A DNA stretch of 64,000 bases from Candidatus Magasanikiibacteriota bacterium (GCA_903893485.1 CAITMK010000003.1:1-64000), one strand, 5' to 3'; positions 17,701-26,686 are shown, counted from the stretch's first letter. A program made the numbers and translations. Notes: generated by a model not told the origin, from the letters alone.

Positions 17701-19913
17701 GTTGCCCCAGCAGACGCAATGGCGGCACTGTTATATGTAAAATCTTGGCCAGAGAAAGTGAAGGCGTTGGAGATAAATTTATCAACTACAACACCAGCAT
17801 CGCTGCACAACGCTTCAACAGTGCCTGCATCTGACGCAACATGATTAGGCATCCACATTGTTAATCGCGCATTGCCCTGCGTTGGCACTCTAATAAGTGC
17901 CAAATGCCAACTTTCTGGCAATACCAAATGTCCGTCATTAAGGATTGCTTCTGTTACGCTCGTCGCAGTCTCAAACGCTTTAGCATCGCAACCAGAATTA
18001 TTACCCCCTCCTAACGCGAGCGTTGTCGAGGTATGCCATCCAATAGATGCACCATCAGAATAATTATGACCACCATATTGGTAAGCGGTATTAGACAGCA
18101 TATACGACGGAAGAGTGCTCGAGGTAAAGCCAGCTGTGGCAATGTCGGTAAATGTCGAATTCGTTACAGCATTTAAACCAAGGCCGTCCGGTGCAGATCC
18201 TGTTGTTTTTACGACTTGAATATCAGAGAACGCGGCATTCTGCGCATTATTAATTGTCACAGTTGGCCCCCATAATCCACCGCATGTACGATCATCAAAC
18301 TTAATATGTGAAATACTAAGTGAATCAATTCCATTGAACTGGGTATCGTGCGACAAATCTAAACACGAAATATTTGTTTCGGGGCCGCCGCCAATTCCAG
18401 AGCCAGAACCAACAATGGTAAGCCCTGATGCCATACCAGTGCTAGACGAAAAAATGCCAGCTGTGTATTGACCAGCCGCAATGTGCACGGTATCACCATT
18501 TGCTAAACCACCATTTGTTGCCAAAATACTGTCGGTATTTGTCGCGTCAACTGTGTTGTAGTCAACAGTTCCTGCGGCATCGATATACACGTTAGATCGA
18601 CGCACTCCGCTGTACGCACCAATATCCTCTGTCCCATCTACATCAAAATAATCGCTCCATGGGGCAGGCTCCATATCATCGGAAGTAGACACATTTTCCA
18701 AACGTAGATGTGGGTTATCCAAACGGTCGTACGAATCCAAAGTTACATAAGCCGGGGCATAATAACCCATCGGCTCTCCAAATCCATACATCCCATTTGC
18801 GTGATTAGTAATGATATAACTTCCACCACTCTCATTTCTAAAATTAAGAGCCTGAACACCGCCGTCACCGACAGATGCAACCTGTTTATTATAAAATAAA
18901 TTATATTCTATATCTGCAGATAAGCTACCGCCATATGCAGTAGAAAACCCAACCATACTACCCATTGCAACAGTGCTCACAACCGTATTGTGCTTGAATT
19001 CAACATGATCATGTTCACCTCCTAATCCACCAAAAAAAGCTATATATGACAATCCCGTTGTCTGTGTGTATCCGAAATTAAAATAATTTCCATCAACTAT
19101 AAAATCACCGCCACCAAAAGCGAGCTCATCAAACCCTACAGGGGCCGTCCCGACAAATTCAACCGTATTTGAAGAAAAATTTAAACTACCCCCACTAAAG
19201 TTCCACCAAATATTATTAAATCCGTCAATTGTGAAGTGATTATTCGTGATAGTTCCCTGTGGCATGGCTCCACGAGTGACAAGAACGACCGAATTAAAAT
19301 TCATTTCACCAGTCATGGTATTTCCGTCGATAATAGGTGCGACTGACCAAGCAATATCAATAGTAAAATGCCCTGTATTATTCTGAATCAAAGGTCCGCT
19401 AAAATATTGCAGGGTGAGCAAAGACCACGAAGATGGGTCAAACGTATTTCCAGAAATTGTGGCCCCAGTGGTTATGTCTCCATCCAGTACAACATGAGCA
19501 TTCACCAATGTATTTCGAACATTACAATTATTTAGCGAATCGCCAGAAATCATGCTTATCGTTGTTGTTGCTGTTGGATCCAACACACCAATGTACGCTC
19601 CACTATTTTGACAATCAATTGCAGTGTTTGTGTATGATGGCGCTATTACTGCCGATGGGTACGATGGTTCCCCTGTTGGATCGTAGGTTGCTTGTACAGA
19701 AACTGTACCTCCACCAGATAGGGTGGCGTCTGTTACTGCGGTGGTGATGTTGGTGTAGTCACAACCACTAGCACACACGGTAATAGTTGGAGTTGCGTGA
19801 ACACGGAAAACTACAAATAGCGCCCCGATAATCGCGACGTATAATATAAAAGTGGCAAACCAGATTTTTTCTCCCTGGCCTTCCCCATGACGTTGTAATA
19901 AACCAAAATGCAT
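14709..19913 (-). CDS. Giant surface protein 2 (paralogue of giant protein 1)
   Basis: A 1734-residue protein with the same architecture: signal anchor YVAIIGALFVVFRVHA, ITVCASGCDYTNI, two beta-helix regions separated by WSDYFDVDGTEDIGAYSGV, and DYNTVDATNTDSILA. A Pro-rich spacer with TPPPPCTNCNG precedes the Ig-like modules (SQMMLSNSANFVG; SYAVPDALPVGSY). The PPPPDKK linker follows, then the membrane segment ending LLTRKRRKGWG, two carboxypeptidase-regulatory-like domains flanking a membrane hairpin, and the tail AKDVTLQMQGA. The N- and C-terminal parts are nearly identical to giant proteins 1 and 3, while the helix regions diverge strongly. A modular envelope protein with a variable exposed region is the natural reading. 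Confidence 0.85.
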   Translation of the reverse strand: MHFGLLQRHGEGQGEKIWFATFILYVAIIGALFVVFRVHATPTITVCASGCDYTNITTAVTDATLSGGGTVSVQATYDPTGEPSYPSAVIAPSYTNTAIDCQNSGAYIGVLDPTATTTISMISGDSLNNCNVRNTLVNAHVVLDGDITTGATISGNTFDPSSWSLLTLQYFSGPLIQNNTGHFTIDIAWSVAPIIDGNTMTGEMNFNSVVLVTRGAMPQGTITNNHFTIDGFNNIWWNFSGGSLNFSSNTVEFVGTAPVGFDELAFGGGDFIVDGNYFNFGYTQTTGLSYIAFFGGLGGEHDHVEFKHNTVVSTVAMGSMVGFSTAYGGSLSADIEYNLFYNKQVASVGDGGVQALNFRNESGGSYIITNHANGMYGFGEPMGYYAPAYVTLDSYDRLDNPHLRLENVSTSDDMEPAPWSDYFDVDGTEDIGAYSGVRRSNVYIDAAGTVDYNTVDATNTDSILATNGGLANGDTVHIAAGQYTAGIFSSSTGMASGLTIVGSGSGIGGGPETNISCLDLSHDTQFNGIDSLSISHIKFDDRTCGGLWGPTVTINNAQNAAFSDIQVVKTTGSAPDGLGLNAVTNSTFTDIATAGFTSSTLPSYMLSNTAYQYGGHNYSDGASIGWHTSTTLALGGGNNSGCDAKAFETATSVTEAILNDGHLVLPESWHLALIRVPTQGNARLTMWMPNHVASDAGTVEALCSDAGVVVDKFISNAFTFSGQDFTYNSAAIASAGATIISGFDSPAALTRTKVVNGAGIGMNDSGGNTFTNITSTGNTCGVGFAGSSGSNSGNANLFYNYVASASLEYDICSNANPGNYNEFFIPTLSSVPASYSSVATSPALMYNTRARILDTYSTPIAGATVTIADIGATSSTLMTTDGSGYTPYSGLFAAGQYTISVAAIGGLYATSTRSELVSQNQTFTVYMTSTTPPVTPPPPCTNCNGSGPPQTVTPIISSFGINSGATTTASTTVTLGIVANTATQMVFSLNDSFANTVWQAYSQTSSFLLDSALGLKHIYAKVRGSDGGESAVSVQNITLVAESTPQRPVTAPTISAPAYATSTEVLLTIGYDDTASQMMLSNSANFVGSEWEPLAPNKVWKLPAPDGQKTIYIKVRSGTGTESSTVVATLILDATAPATPVITTPKNNEKLTNGAITISGSADPHEPFVLTLSSNQKEVVHVTFPISAQGAWSYAVPDALPVGSYQILARSTDIAGNQSEDFSNFTILASEPAIPLMVSFPSDGTTISKNIFVANGSGKAGAHIVVVQGTATFTSVIGTNGKWSIPISLAAVSDTYAFEYRMVDAGNNLLDSVQRSVVVDLPVVPPPPDKKVIDTTTVTAPGGTAAPAPAPGGATLVIETPTSTSQIVTSAEQVVVTTSTEPAVVTTTAAQFIAAAEPIQAAVDAVKKVSARVTKTAAAAQRIAQAPEVQIANQAVVVPAAAAVVAAGVSTSLNLGQIALYFRFLFTQPLFLLTRKRRKGWGMAYNAISKLPADLALVRIINADSGRVVQSHVTDRDGRYQFFARPGNYRIEVDKPNFSFPAAYMAGKTEDGQLADLYTGGTVPLTAAAQISYNLPLDPGGEHKDVSEILHAKNKSRLVNILGAGGVVLTAVSFAVSPTIFVGAFLAAQVVSYFVFRRLAITKKPKDWGVIKDASGAAVANAIVRVFDTQYNKLLETQITGNDGRYSFLVGSNQYYVMAEKPGYQTVTTEPITINAPEGGASLAKDVTLQMQGA
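15343..15550. repeat. Near-identical 208-bp tract shared by giant genes 2 and 3
   Basis: Matches 20606-20813 with only two base differences, including synonymous sites. The homologous stretch of giant gene 1 (around 10040-10240) encodes the same peptide with many synonymous changes. It covers the LLTRKRRKGWG membrane/cytoplasm junction and the start of the first carboxypeptidase-regulatory-like domain. Confidence 0.9.
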
Positions 19914-19938
19914 ACGTGGGTGGCGTATGCATTATAGC
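19908..19938 (-). promoter_or_regulatory. -10 box and start-codon hairpin of giant gene 2
   Basis: TATAAT (19938-19933 or adjacent), then a perfect 9-bp inverted repeat ATGCATACG / CGTATGCAT separated by 7 nt. The second arm contains the start codon of giant gene 2, so the mRNA 5' end can sequester its own AUG. Confidence 0.55.
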
Positions 19939-19971
19939 ACTTAAAAAGATTTTTCGGATCTGTTAGTAATT

Positions 19972-22900
19972 CTAGACCGCTTGCATTTGCAATGTCACAT
20001 CTTTTGCAAGCGCCGCGCTGCCTTCTGGAGCATTTATTATGATCGGCTCCGTTGTTAAATTCTGAAAACCTGCTTTTTCTACCATTATGTAATATTGATT
20101 TTTACCAACCAAGAATGAATACCTACCTTGGTCATCAGTAATCTGTGTTTCCAAAAGTTTATTATATTGTGTATCAAACACGCGAACAATTGCTTGAGCT
20201 ACTGGTTTGCCATCACTGCCACGAACAACACCCCAATCATGCGGCTTTGGTGGAAGTGCGAGGCGGCGGAATACAAAGTAGCTCACCACTTGAGCTGCCA
20301 AAAATGCACCCACAAAAATTGTCGGAGAAACTGCAAATGAGACGGCGGTAAGAACAACGCCGCCTGCGCCAAGTATATTTACTAAACGATTTTTTGCTTT
20401 TGTACGCAAAATTTCTCGCGCAGGTTTTGCATCGCCACCAGGGGCTAATGGTAAGTTGTATGAAATTTGGCCAGCAGCGGCAAGTGGTACGGTGCCACCG
20501 GTATATAAATCGGTGAGCGCGCCATCTTCTGTTTTCCCTTGCATGTACGCAGGTGGAAATGAATAATTTGGTTTTGTTACCTCAAGACGATAATTCCCTG
20601 GACGCGCAAAAAACTGATACCGACCATCTCGATCTGTTACGTGTGATTGCACCACGCGACCTGAATCTGCATTTATAATGCGCACCAACGCTAAGTCTGC
20701 AGGCAATTTTGAAATTGCATTATAAGCCATGCCCCACCCTTTGCGGCGTTTACGCGTGAGCAAAAATAATGGTTGGGTAAACAAAAAGCGGAAATACAAA
20801 GCGATCTGCCCAAAATTTAACGCGGTCGAGACGCCTGCCACCACAACTGCAGCTGCAGCCGGAACTACAACCGCTTGGTTGGCGATTTGGACTTGTGGAG
20901 CCGCCACAATTTGTGCCGCCGCAACACGTATTTTACGAACAGATTTAACTACGCTCACTGACGCAGCAGTAACGGTTTCTGAAATTTTTTGAGCAGTAAC
21001 TGTTTGTGCAACGTTTTCCGGAATAGTGACGGTGCTGGTGGTGCTCGTGGTGTTTGCGGGTTCCTGTACGACGAGCGGAACAGTTGTTGTCGTTATTATC
21101 TCAGTGGATGTTGCCATCGGCGCAATAACTCCCCCAGCAACTGGAGCAGGCGCTGCAATTGGTACCAAACCTGGTGTATCTTTTTTAACTGGTGGAGGTG
21201 GAACCGCTGGTAAATCTACGATGATAGTGCGCTGAACACTGTCCAACAAATTGCTCGAAGCGTCTACCATGCGGTATTCAAATGCATAGGTATCGCTCAC
21301 CGCTGCCAAAGAAATTGGAACACTCCATTTACCATTTGTGTCAACAATGCTCGTGAATGTGGCGCCGCCTTGCACAATCACAATGTGTGACTGTGGTTTA
21401 CCATGGCCACTTGCCGTAAAAGAATTTTTGGTAATATGCACGTTGTCTTGCGGTGAATCAACCGAAAGCGGAATCAGTGGTTCTGCAGCCAAAATAGTAA
21501 AACTTGCCGTATCAGAACTCATATTTCCCGCAATATCCGTTGCCGACGCAACTATCTGATACGATCCCACTGGTAAATCGTCTGGAACGGCATAGCTCCA
21601 ACCCCCTTGTGGGCTCACTGGCAATGTCACATGAACTTTTTCTGCCCCACCTGAAGTTACTATCAAAACAAACAGTTCGTGCGGATCTGCAGTGCCAGAA
21701 ATAGTTATGGTGCCAGTGGTCAGCTTTTCATTATTTTGTGGATTTGCAATAACAGGAGTTATCGGCGCGGTTGCATCCAAAATCACTTTTGCGACTACTA
21801 CAGAACTTTCTATGCCTGTTCCCGAGCGAACCTTTAAATAGATTGATTTTTGGCCGTCGGGCGTTGGCAATGTCCAAACTTTAGTTGGTAACAAAGTCTC
21901 CCACACGCCTCCAACAAAATCTGATGAATTACTAAGCATCATTTGGGAGGCGGTATCGTCGTAACCAATTGCAAGTAATACACTTGTCGACGTTGTATAA
22001 GCGGGTGCGCTAATCGTTGGTGCTGTTACTGGCCGTTGCGGTGTACTTTCGGCAACTAGTGTAATATTTTGCACCGATACCGCGCTTTCGCCACCATCAC
22101 TACCGCGAACTTTTGCATAAATGTGTTTTAAACCAAGCGCTGAGTCCAATATAAATGAGGATGTTTGTGAATATGCCTGCCATACCGTATTTGTAAATGA
22201 ATTATTTAAAGAAAACACCATCTGAGAAGCACCGTTCGCCGCAATACCAAGTGTAACCGTGGTAGACGCGGTCGTAGTTGCGCCACCATTAATACCAAAA
22301 CTGCTGATGATTGGAGTAACTACTTGTGGTGGCCCACCGCCAGTACAAGTAGTGCATGGTGGTGTAATTATCACGGGCGCCGACGAAGACATGTATACCG
22401 TAAAAAGCTGGTTTTGAGAAATCAAATCAGCGCTCGTGGATGAGGTATACAATCCATTAATTGGTGCAGCAGAAACCACGAATGGACCGCTTGAACCACC
22501 GTCGATAAGCAAAAAATCATCTGGTCGGTATTGCTGTGACATGAAGTAATCGGCGTTGGAAACATACCCGTCTCCATCAGTTACATAATCATGTGATGTA
22601 ATGCCTCCACCAATATTACTGTCGTGAATTGTGACCGTAGCACCCGCTACCGGCGCTCCGTACATATCTAAAATTAAGGCTCGCGGTTTATACAACAACA
22701 TGATAGATCCTGTATTTTTCATGTATACCGACCCTCGTGTAATTGTAGGTCCAAACAAAAAATTATAGGTTTGACTTGGTCCTAAACTATCATCAGAGCA
22801 AAGATCATATTCCAAACTCGAGGTGGCAACAAAATTATATAAATTATTTTGCGCATATGCAGCTCCAGAAGCTCCTTCAAACAAAACGCCACAGGTGTTA

Positions 22901-25245
22901 CCCGTTGAAGTGACATTGGTAAATGTATTATTCCCCGAATCAGTGATGTCCAAGCCGGCGCCAAAAAAGTTTTTAGTTACGTGATGAGTAATTTGCGGCA
23001 TCCACAGCCCAAAGCCACTTGCATAACGAATACCTTGGGCTTGAAGCATGTCAAAATTATAAGTAAAGCTACCACCAGATACCGTAAAAGCATTGGAAAC
23101 AAACTTATCAACGGTAATTGAATATCCGCCGCCAATGTTTGAGCAATCCGTTTCAATCGCTGCTCCACTTGAGGCGATATTATTTGGAACCCACATGGTA
23201 AGACGTGCTGGAGAGGAAAACCCGTGAATCACCACCGCCGCGACATTCCAATTGTTTGTTGCGTCACCAACGAGACTCGTAATATCAAGATCTCCACCAC
23301 CCTCATCACTCGTCTTTACATCGCAACTACCATTCGTCATGACAAGCGTCGATGATACGGTACCACCGACAACCGGCCCATCCGTATAATTGGATCCACC
23401 AAAAAAGATCGGGCTGCTATTTATTGAGTACGTAGAGGCTGGCTGTGTGCTCGAGGTAAATCCTGAAATATCTAAATCCGTAAATGTCGAACCTGTGACG
23501 CGTTGCAAACTCAGCCCGTTGGTACTTGAACCTGTACCTTGCGCCACTTTTACATCATTCATCGTCACGTTATTAGCATCAGTAATTTTAATTGCCGCTG
23601 GACTTTGCGAACAGCCATCATCAAAGGCAAGGTGTGAAAATGTTAAATCATTCAACCCAACAAAGCGTGCAAAACATCCAATTTTTGAAACGGGGCCTCC
23701 GTTAATACCAGATCCAGCGCCGACAATGGTAAGTCCGCCATAAAAATATGAACTTGTTGCCACTTCTGACACCTCATATGCCCCCGGAGCGAGATGAATA
23801 GTATCGCCCCACTTAAGACCGCTGTCCGTAGCAAGGATTCCCAAAGTACTTGTTGCATCAACCGTATTATAATCAACTGTACCAGACGCATCGATATAAA
23901 TATCAGTCCGATGAGAATTATGATAAGCCCCAATACCACTCCCATCTCCGCCATCTAAATAGTAACTCCAAGGTGCCGGATACATATCATCTGCGGTTGA
24001 CAGATTTTCTCTGCGGAAATGTGGATCTTCCGTAAGATCATGGGAGCTAACAGGAATTGAAGCGGTTCCGTTGTTTGATATTATGTGTGAAAAACCATGG
24101 GCGCCATTAAAACCTTCTCCAGCTGAAAATGTACCTTCACCAAGCTCAGCTTCAAACGCAATTGCGTTTATATTGGAATCTGTACCAAGAGGAACTGGCG
24201 TTAAATTATCAAACAGATTCGATCGAAGCGTTGCGGTCGTTCCCGCGGTAGTATTAACAAAACGAACCAAACTCCCCGATGACAACGGCGCAACAACGGT
24301 ATTATGTGTAAACTGATAATCATTTGTCACCCCCGTACAATTCCACCCAAATTGTAAATGTTCGTATGGTGTCGCCACATCATAGGCAAAAGAAAAATAA
24401 TTGTAACTCACGTTAAAAGTTCCGCCACAAAAACTCATTTGTGGATTATTAATTGATTGTGTTCCAGTAAACGTAACCGTATTTCGTTCAAAATCTAAAT
24501 CGCCGTTATTGTAGCTCCACCAATTTCCATCAAAATTTGTAATCGTAAACGTATTATTTGTCATTGTCGCATTCGTTGGCGCCACTAGCCCTGAAGCACC
24601 AAATAACGTCGAAATAATTGACGAAAAATTATTTGATCCCACTAACGAGTTTCCGTCAAGAAGTGGATTTACCGCACTAGCGCCTGAATTAGAGCTCAAA
24701 CTTATCGATACTTTCCCGGTATTATTTTGAAAAACAGGATTAACCATTTCAGCAAGTGAAACCGATGACCATGCCGCAGCGTCAAACGTATTTCCAGTTA
24801 TGGCAATCCCCGTAACACCAGTGCCCAGTGTTTGTATATTTACGTGCCGCGCATTGCAATTAGTTATCGAATTACTTCCAATCAAATTGAAAGTCGTGGT
24901 TGCAGTTCCATCGGTCACCCCAAGATACGCGCCACTATTTTGACAATCAATTATTGTGCTTGTATATGATGGTGTAATCACGGCTGCTGGGTATGAGGGC
25001 TCACCTGTCGGATCATAGGTTGCTTGAACGGTTACAGTACCACCGCTAGAAAGCGTGGCATCAGTCACTGCGCTTGTAATATTGGTGTAATCACAACCAC
25101 TCGCACATACCGTAATCACTGGCGTTGCATGTACTTTAAAAACTACAAAAAGTGCCCCGATTATCGCGACATACGAAAGAAAAATTGTGTACCAAACTTT
25201 TTCTTTTGAGTTCTCGGCTGTGCGCTGTAAAAAACCAAAATGCAT
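19972..25245 (-). CDS. Giant surface protein 3 (paralogue, first of the tandem in transcription order)
   Basis: A 1757-residue protein starting at ATG 25245 (MHFGFLQRTAENSKEKVWYT); a TTG three codons upstream is less likely because both paralogues start MH(F/L)G. The architecture is the same: signal anchor, ITVCASGCDYTNI, beta-helix, WSYYLDGGDGSGIGAYHNS, second beta-helix (GLTIVGAGSGINGGP), TPPCTTCTGG spacer, Ig-like modules, PPPPVKK linker, membrane segment, and two carboxypeptidase-regulatory-like domains around a membrane hairpin, tail AKDVTLQMQAV. TATAAT lies 18 nt upstream of the ATG. The three genes are separated by only about 56-58 bp without obvious terminators, but each has its own TATAAT box. 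Confidence 0.85.
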   Translation of the reverse strand: MHFGFLQRTAENSKEKVWYTIFLSYVAIIGALFVVFKVHATPVITVCASGCDYTNITSAVTDATLSSGGTVTVQATYDPTGEPSYPAAVITPSYTSTIIDCQNSGAYLGVTDGTATTTFNLIGSNSITNCNARHVNIQTLGTGVTGIAITGNTFDAAAWSSVSLAEMVNPVFQNNTGKVSISLSSNSGASAVNPLLDGNSLVGSNNFSSIISTLFGASGLVAPTNATMTNNTFTITNFDGNWWSYNNGDLDFERNTVTFTGTQSINNPQMSFCGGTFNVSYNYFSFAYDVATPYEHLQFGWNCTGVTNDYQFTHNTVVAPLSSGSLVRFVNTTAGTTATLRSNLFDNLTPVPLGTDSNINAIAFEAELGEGTFSAGEGFNGAHGFSHIISNNGTASIPVSSHDLTEDPHFRRENLSTADDMYPAPWSYYLDGGDGSGIGAYHNSHRTDIYIDASGTVDYNTVDATSTLGILATDSGLKWGDTIHLAPGAYEVSEVATSSYFYGGLTIVGAGSGINGGPVSKIGCFARFVGLNDLTFSHLAFDDGCSQSPAAIKITDANNVTMNDVKVAQGTGSSTNGLSLQRVTGSTFTDLDISGFTSSTQPASTYSINSSPIFFGGSNYTDGPVVGGTVSSTLVMTNGSCDVKTSDEGGGDLDITSLVGDATNNWNVAAVVIHGFSSPARLTMWVPNNIASSGAAIETDCSNIGGGYSITVDKFVSNAFTVSGGSFTYNFDMLQAQGIRYASGFGLWMPQITHHVTKNFFGAGLDITDSGNNTFTNVTSTGNTCGVLFEGASGAAYAQNNLYNFVATSSLEYDLCSDDSLGPSQTYNFLFGPTITRGSVYMKNTGSIMLLYKPRALILDMYGAPVAGATVTIHDSNIGGGITSHDYVTDGDGYVSNADYFMSQQYRPDDFLLIDGGSSGPFVVSAAPINGLYTSSTSADLISQNQLFTVYMSSSAPVIITPPCTTCTGGGPPQVVTPIISSFGINGGATTTASTTVTLGIAANGASQMVFSLNNSFTNTVWQAYSQTSSFILDSALGLKHIYAKVRGSDGGESAVSVQNITLVAESTPQRPVTAPTISAPAYTTSTSVLLAIGYDDTASQMMLSNSSDFVGGVWETLLPTKVWTLPTPDGQKSIYLKVRSGTGIESSVVVAKVILDATAPITPVIANPQNNEKLTTGTITISGTADPHELFVLIVTSGGAEKVHVTLPVSPQGGWSYAVPDDLPVGSYQIVASATDIAGNMSSDTASFTILAAEPLIPLSVDSPQDNVHITKNSFTASGHGKPQSHIVIVQGGATFTSIVDTNGKWSVPISLAAVSDTYAFEYRMVDASSNLLDSVQRTIIVDLPAVPPPPVKKDTPGLVPIAAPAPVAGGVIAPMATSTEIITTTTVPLVVQEPANTTSTTSTVTIPENVAQTVTAQKISETVTAASVSVVKSVRKIRVAAAQIVAAPQVQIANQAVVVPAAAAVVVAGVSTALNFGQIALYFRFLFTQPLFLLTRKRRKGWGMAYNAISKLPADLALVRIINADSGRVVQSHVTDRDGRYQFFARPGNYRLEVTKPNYSFPPAYMQGKTEDGALTDLYTGGTVPLAAAGQISYNLPLAPGGDAKPAREILRTKAKNRLVNILGAGGVVLTAVSFAVSPTIFVGAFLAAQVVSYFVFRRLALPPKPHDWGVVRGSDGKPVAQAIVRVFDTQYNKLLETQITDDQGRYSFLVGKNQYYIMVEKAGFQNLTTEPIIINAPEGSAALAKDVTLQMQAV
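20606..20813. repeat. Near-identical 208-bp tract, copy in giant gene 3
   Basis: Partner of 15343-15550 with two mismatches. It suggests recent gene conversion or partial duplication between giant genes 2 and 3. Confidence 0.9.
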
Positions 25246-25311
25246 ACGCGACAAAGCAATCTTATTATAGCCTTTTTTCGATCTTTCTGCAGCGTGTGTA
25301 TAACCTTATTT

Positions 25312-25347
25312 AAAAAAAATCAGCGGCACGTTGGAAAACGTACCGCC
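25312..25347 (-). terminator. Intrinsic terminator of the PNP gene
   Basis: Minus strand: GGCGGTACGTT, loop TTCC, AACGTGCCGC, then a run of T (ATTTTTTTT). Confidence 0.85.
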
Positions 25348-25375
25348 TTTTGACTCCGCGTAGCTGCAAAAGTTG

Positions 25376-26260
25376 CTACAGCTGCGTGATCACGCGATGC
25401 AAAACCTCGGTGAGCCGCGCAGCACCGAGCGGGCCCGCATCCATCACTTCTTCGTGGCTATTGCTTCCCGCCCCCGAGTAGTTGGTGATGAACGAGAGCG
25501 CGCTGACGCTCGGCCGCTGTTCAACGTCCGAAATGCCGAGCGCCATGTGCTGAATCGCCATCACTTCAGGCACCACGGACATGCCAACGACATGCGCACC
25601 AAGTTTGGCCAGCAATTCAGCCTCGGCAGCCGTTTCGTACTGCGGGCCGCGAGCAAACGCCAGCGTGAGTCCTTGGCGCGGCGCGATGAGCCAGGGAAAA
25701 AATTCGACGTCGCCGCTAATGCCGCTCGAAACGAAGTTGAACGCCTTGCCGTGATACGCGCCCTCCATGGACGTAAACCGCAACCGCGGACCAAGCCCCG
25801 ACTCGTGCAGCCACCGCCCCATGAGCGGATTGTCGTCCCGCTCCATGAAAAGCGAAATGTGGTTGCCGACAAGCACCACCTTGCCCGGCTCGTACAGGCG
25901 CGAAAGCGACCCGACCGCCGAAGTCAAGATGAAGTTCTTCACGCCGATCCGCACCAGCGCGCGCAGCGAAGCGACGATCGTATGAATGTTCACGCCTTCG
26001 TAGCAGTGCACGCGGCCGGACAGAACGAGAACGCTTTTTTCGCCGACGTGGCCGAAATACGCAACGCCCTCGTGCCCTTCTGCTTTCGGCACCTCGAGTC
26101 GAAGTGACCGATAACTCGCGGTCGACGCGTTCTGGACCATGCCCGTCACGCCCGAAAGGCCTGACCCAAGCACAATCACCACGTCCGGCACGTTACCGCC
26201 CAAAAAGCGCCAGAAACCATCCGTCACATGCTGAACTCTTTCAAGACTAAACTTTGGCAT
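25376..26260 (-). CDS. Purine nucleoside phosphorylase (trimeric family), cassette gene
   Basis: A 294-residue enzyme that would cleave inosine/guanosine with phosphate to the base and ribose-1-phosphate (purine salvage). Family motifs in order: VVIVLGSGLSGVTG (phosphate loop), EGHEGVAYFGH, LVLSGRVHCYEG (substrate His), ILTSAVGSL (canonical TNAAG), AFARGPQYETAAE (catalytic Glu), GMSVVPEVMA, and FITNYSGAG (purine-binding Asn). Start ATG 26260 is preceded by CTGGAGGG. The gene is G+C-rich relative to the flanking giant genes and infB-trxA. It has its own consensus promoter and terminator, and stands alone. Likely acquired. Function fairly sure. Confidence 0.92.
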   Translation of the reverse strand: MPKFSLERVQHVTDGFWRFLGGNVPDVVIVLGSGLSGVTGMVQNASTASYRSLRLEVPKAEGHEGVAYFGHVGEKSVLVLSGRVHCYEGVNIHTIVASLRALVRIGVKNFILTSAVGSLSRLYEPGKVVLVGNHISLFMERDDNPLMGRWLHESGLGPRLRFTSMEGAYHGKAFNFVSSGISGDVEFFPWLIAPRQGLTLAFARGPQYETAAEAELLAKLGAHVVGMSVVPEVMAIQHMALGISDVEQRPSVSALSFITNYSGAGSNSHEEVMDAGPLGAARLTEVLHRVITQL

Positions 26261-26308
26261 CCTACCCTCCAGATTGCTTTAAGCGAATCATTCCGCGCAA
26301 TCAAAAAC

Positions 26309-26337
26309 AGAGTACTCGCGCACCCTGTTTTTGTCAA
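26309..26337 (-). promoter_or_regulatory. Consensus promoter of the PNP gene
   Basis: Minus strand: TTGACA (26337-26332), spacer of exactly 17, TACTCT (26314-26309). A leader of about 40 nt with a Shine-Dalgarno follows. Confidence 0.8.
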
Positions 26338-26354
26338 TCCCTTTGATTTTAAAA

Positions 26355-26666
26355 TTATGCCAAAAGCGCTTTAAGCTGATCGATGGTTTGTACGCCCGAT
26401 GCGGTTTTTACTGCCACGCCACCCTTGAAAACGATGAGCGTTGGAATGCTCATGATGTTATATTTTGCTGCGGTGTCTGGATTTTCGTCCACGTTCATTT
26501 TGCCAATTTTAACTGGCTTGCCTTCCATTTCGTGGGCAAAATTTTCTACAACCGGACCCATCATGCGGCAAGGGCCACACCATGGTGCCCAAAAATCAAC
26601 CAAAACAGGTTCTGCGCTCTGCAATACGTCTGCGTCAAATTTTGCATCAGTGAATTCGAGTTCCAT
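26355..26666 (-). CDS. trxA: Thioredoxin
   Basis: A 103-residue single-domain thioredoxin. It carries VLVDFWAPWCGPCRMM (redox WCGPC), the cis-proline loop SIPTLIVFK, and the usual KIGKMNVDENPDTAAKY strand. It reduces cytosolic protein disulfides. The gene lies 20 nt downstream of infB on the same strand and probably shares its transcript. The start ATG 26666 has no Shine-Dalgarno. Confidence 0.96.
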   Translation of the reverse strand: MELEFTDAKFDADVLQSAEPVLVDFWAPWCGPCRMMGPVVENFAHEMEGKPVKIGKMNVDENPDTAAKYNIMSIPTLIVFKGGVAVKTASGVQTIDQLKALLA

Positions 26667-26686
26667 AGAAACTAAAATTAATTTTA

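Noticed and set aside
25373..26107. 244-codon plus-strand frame opposite the PNP gene
   Set aside because: His/Arg-rich translation with no family resemblance. The opposite strand has all PNP motifs plus promoter, Shine-Dalgarno and terminator.
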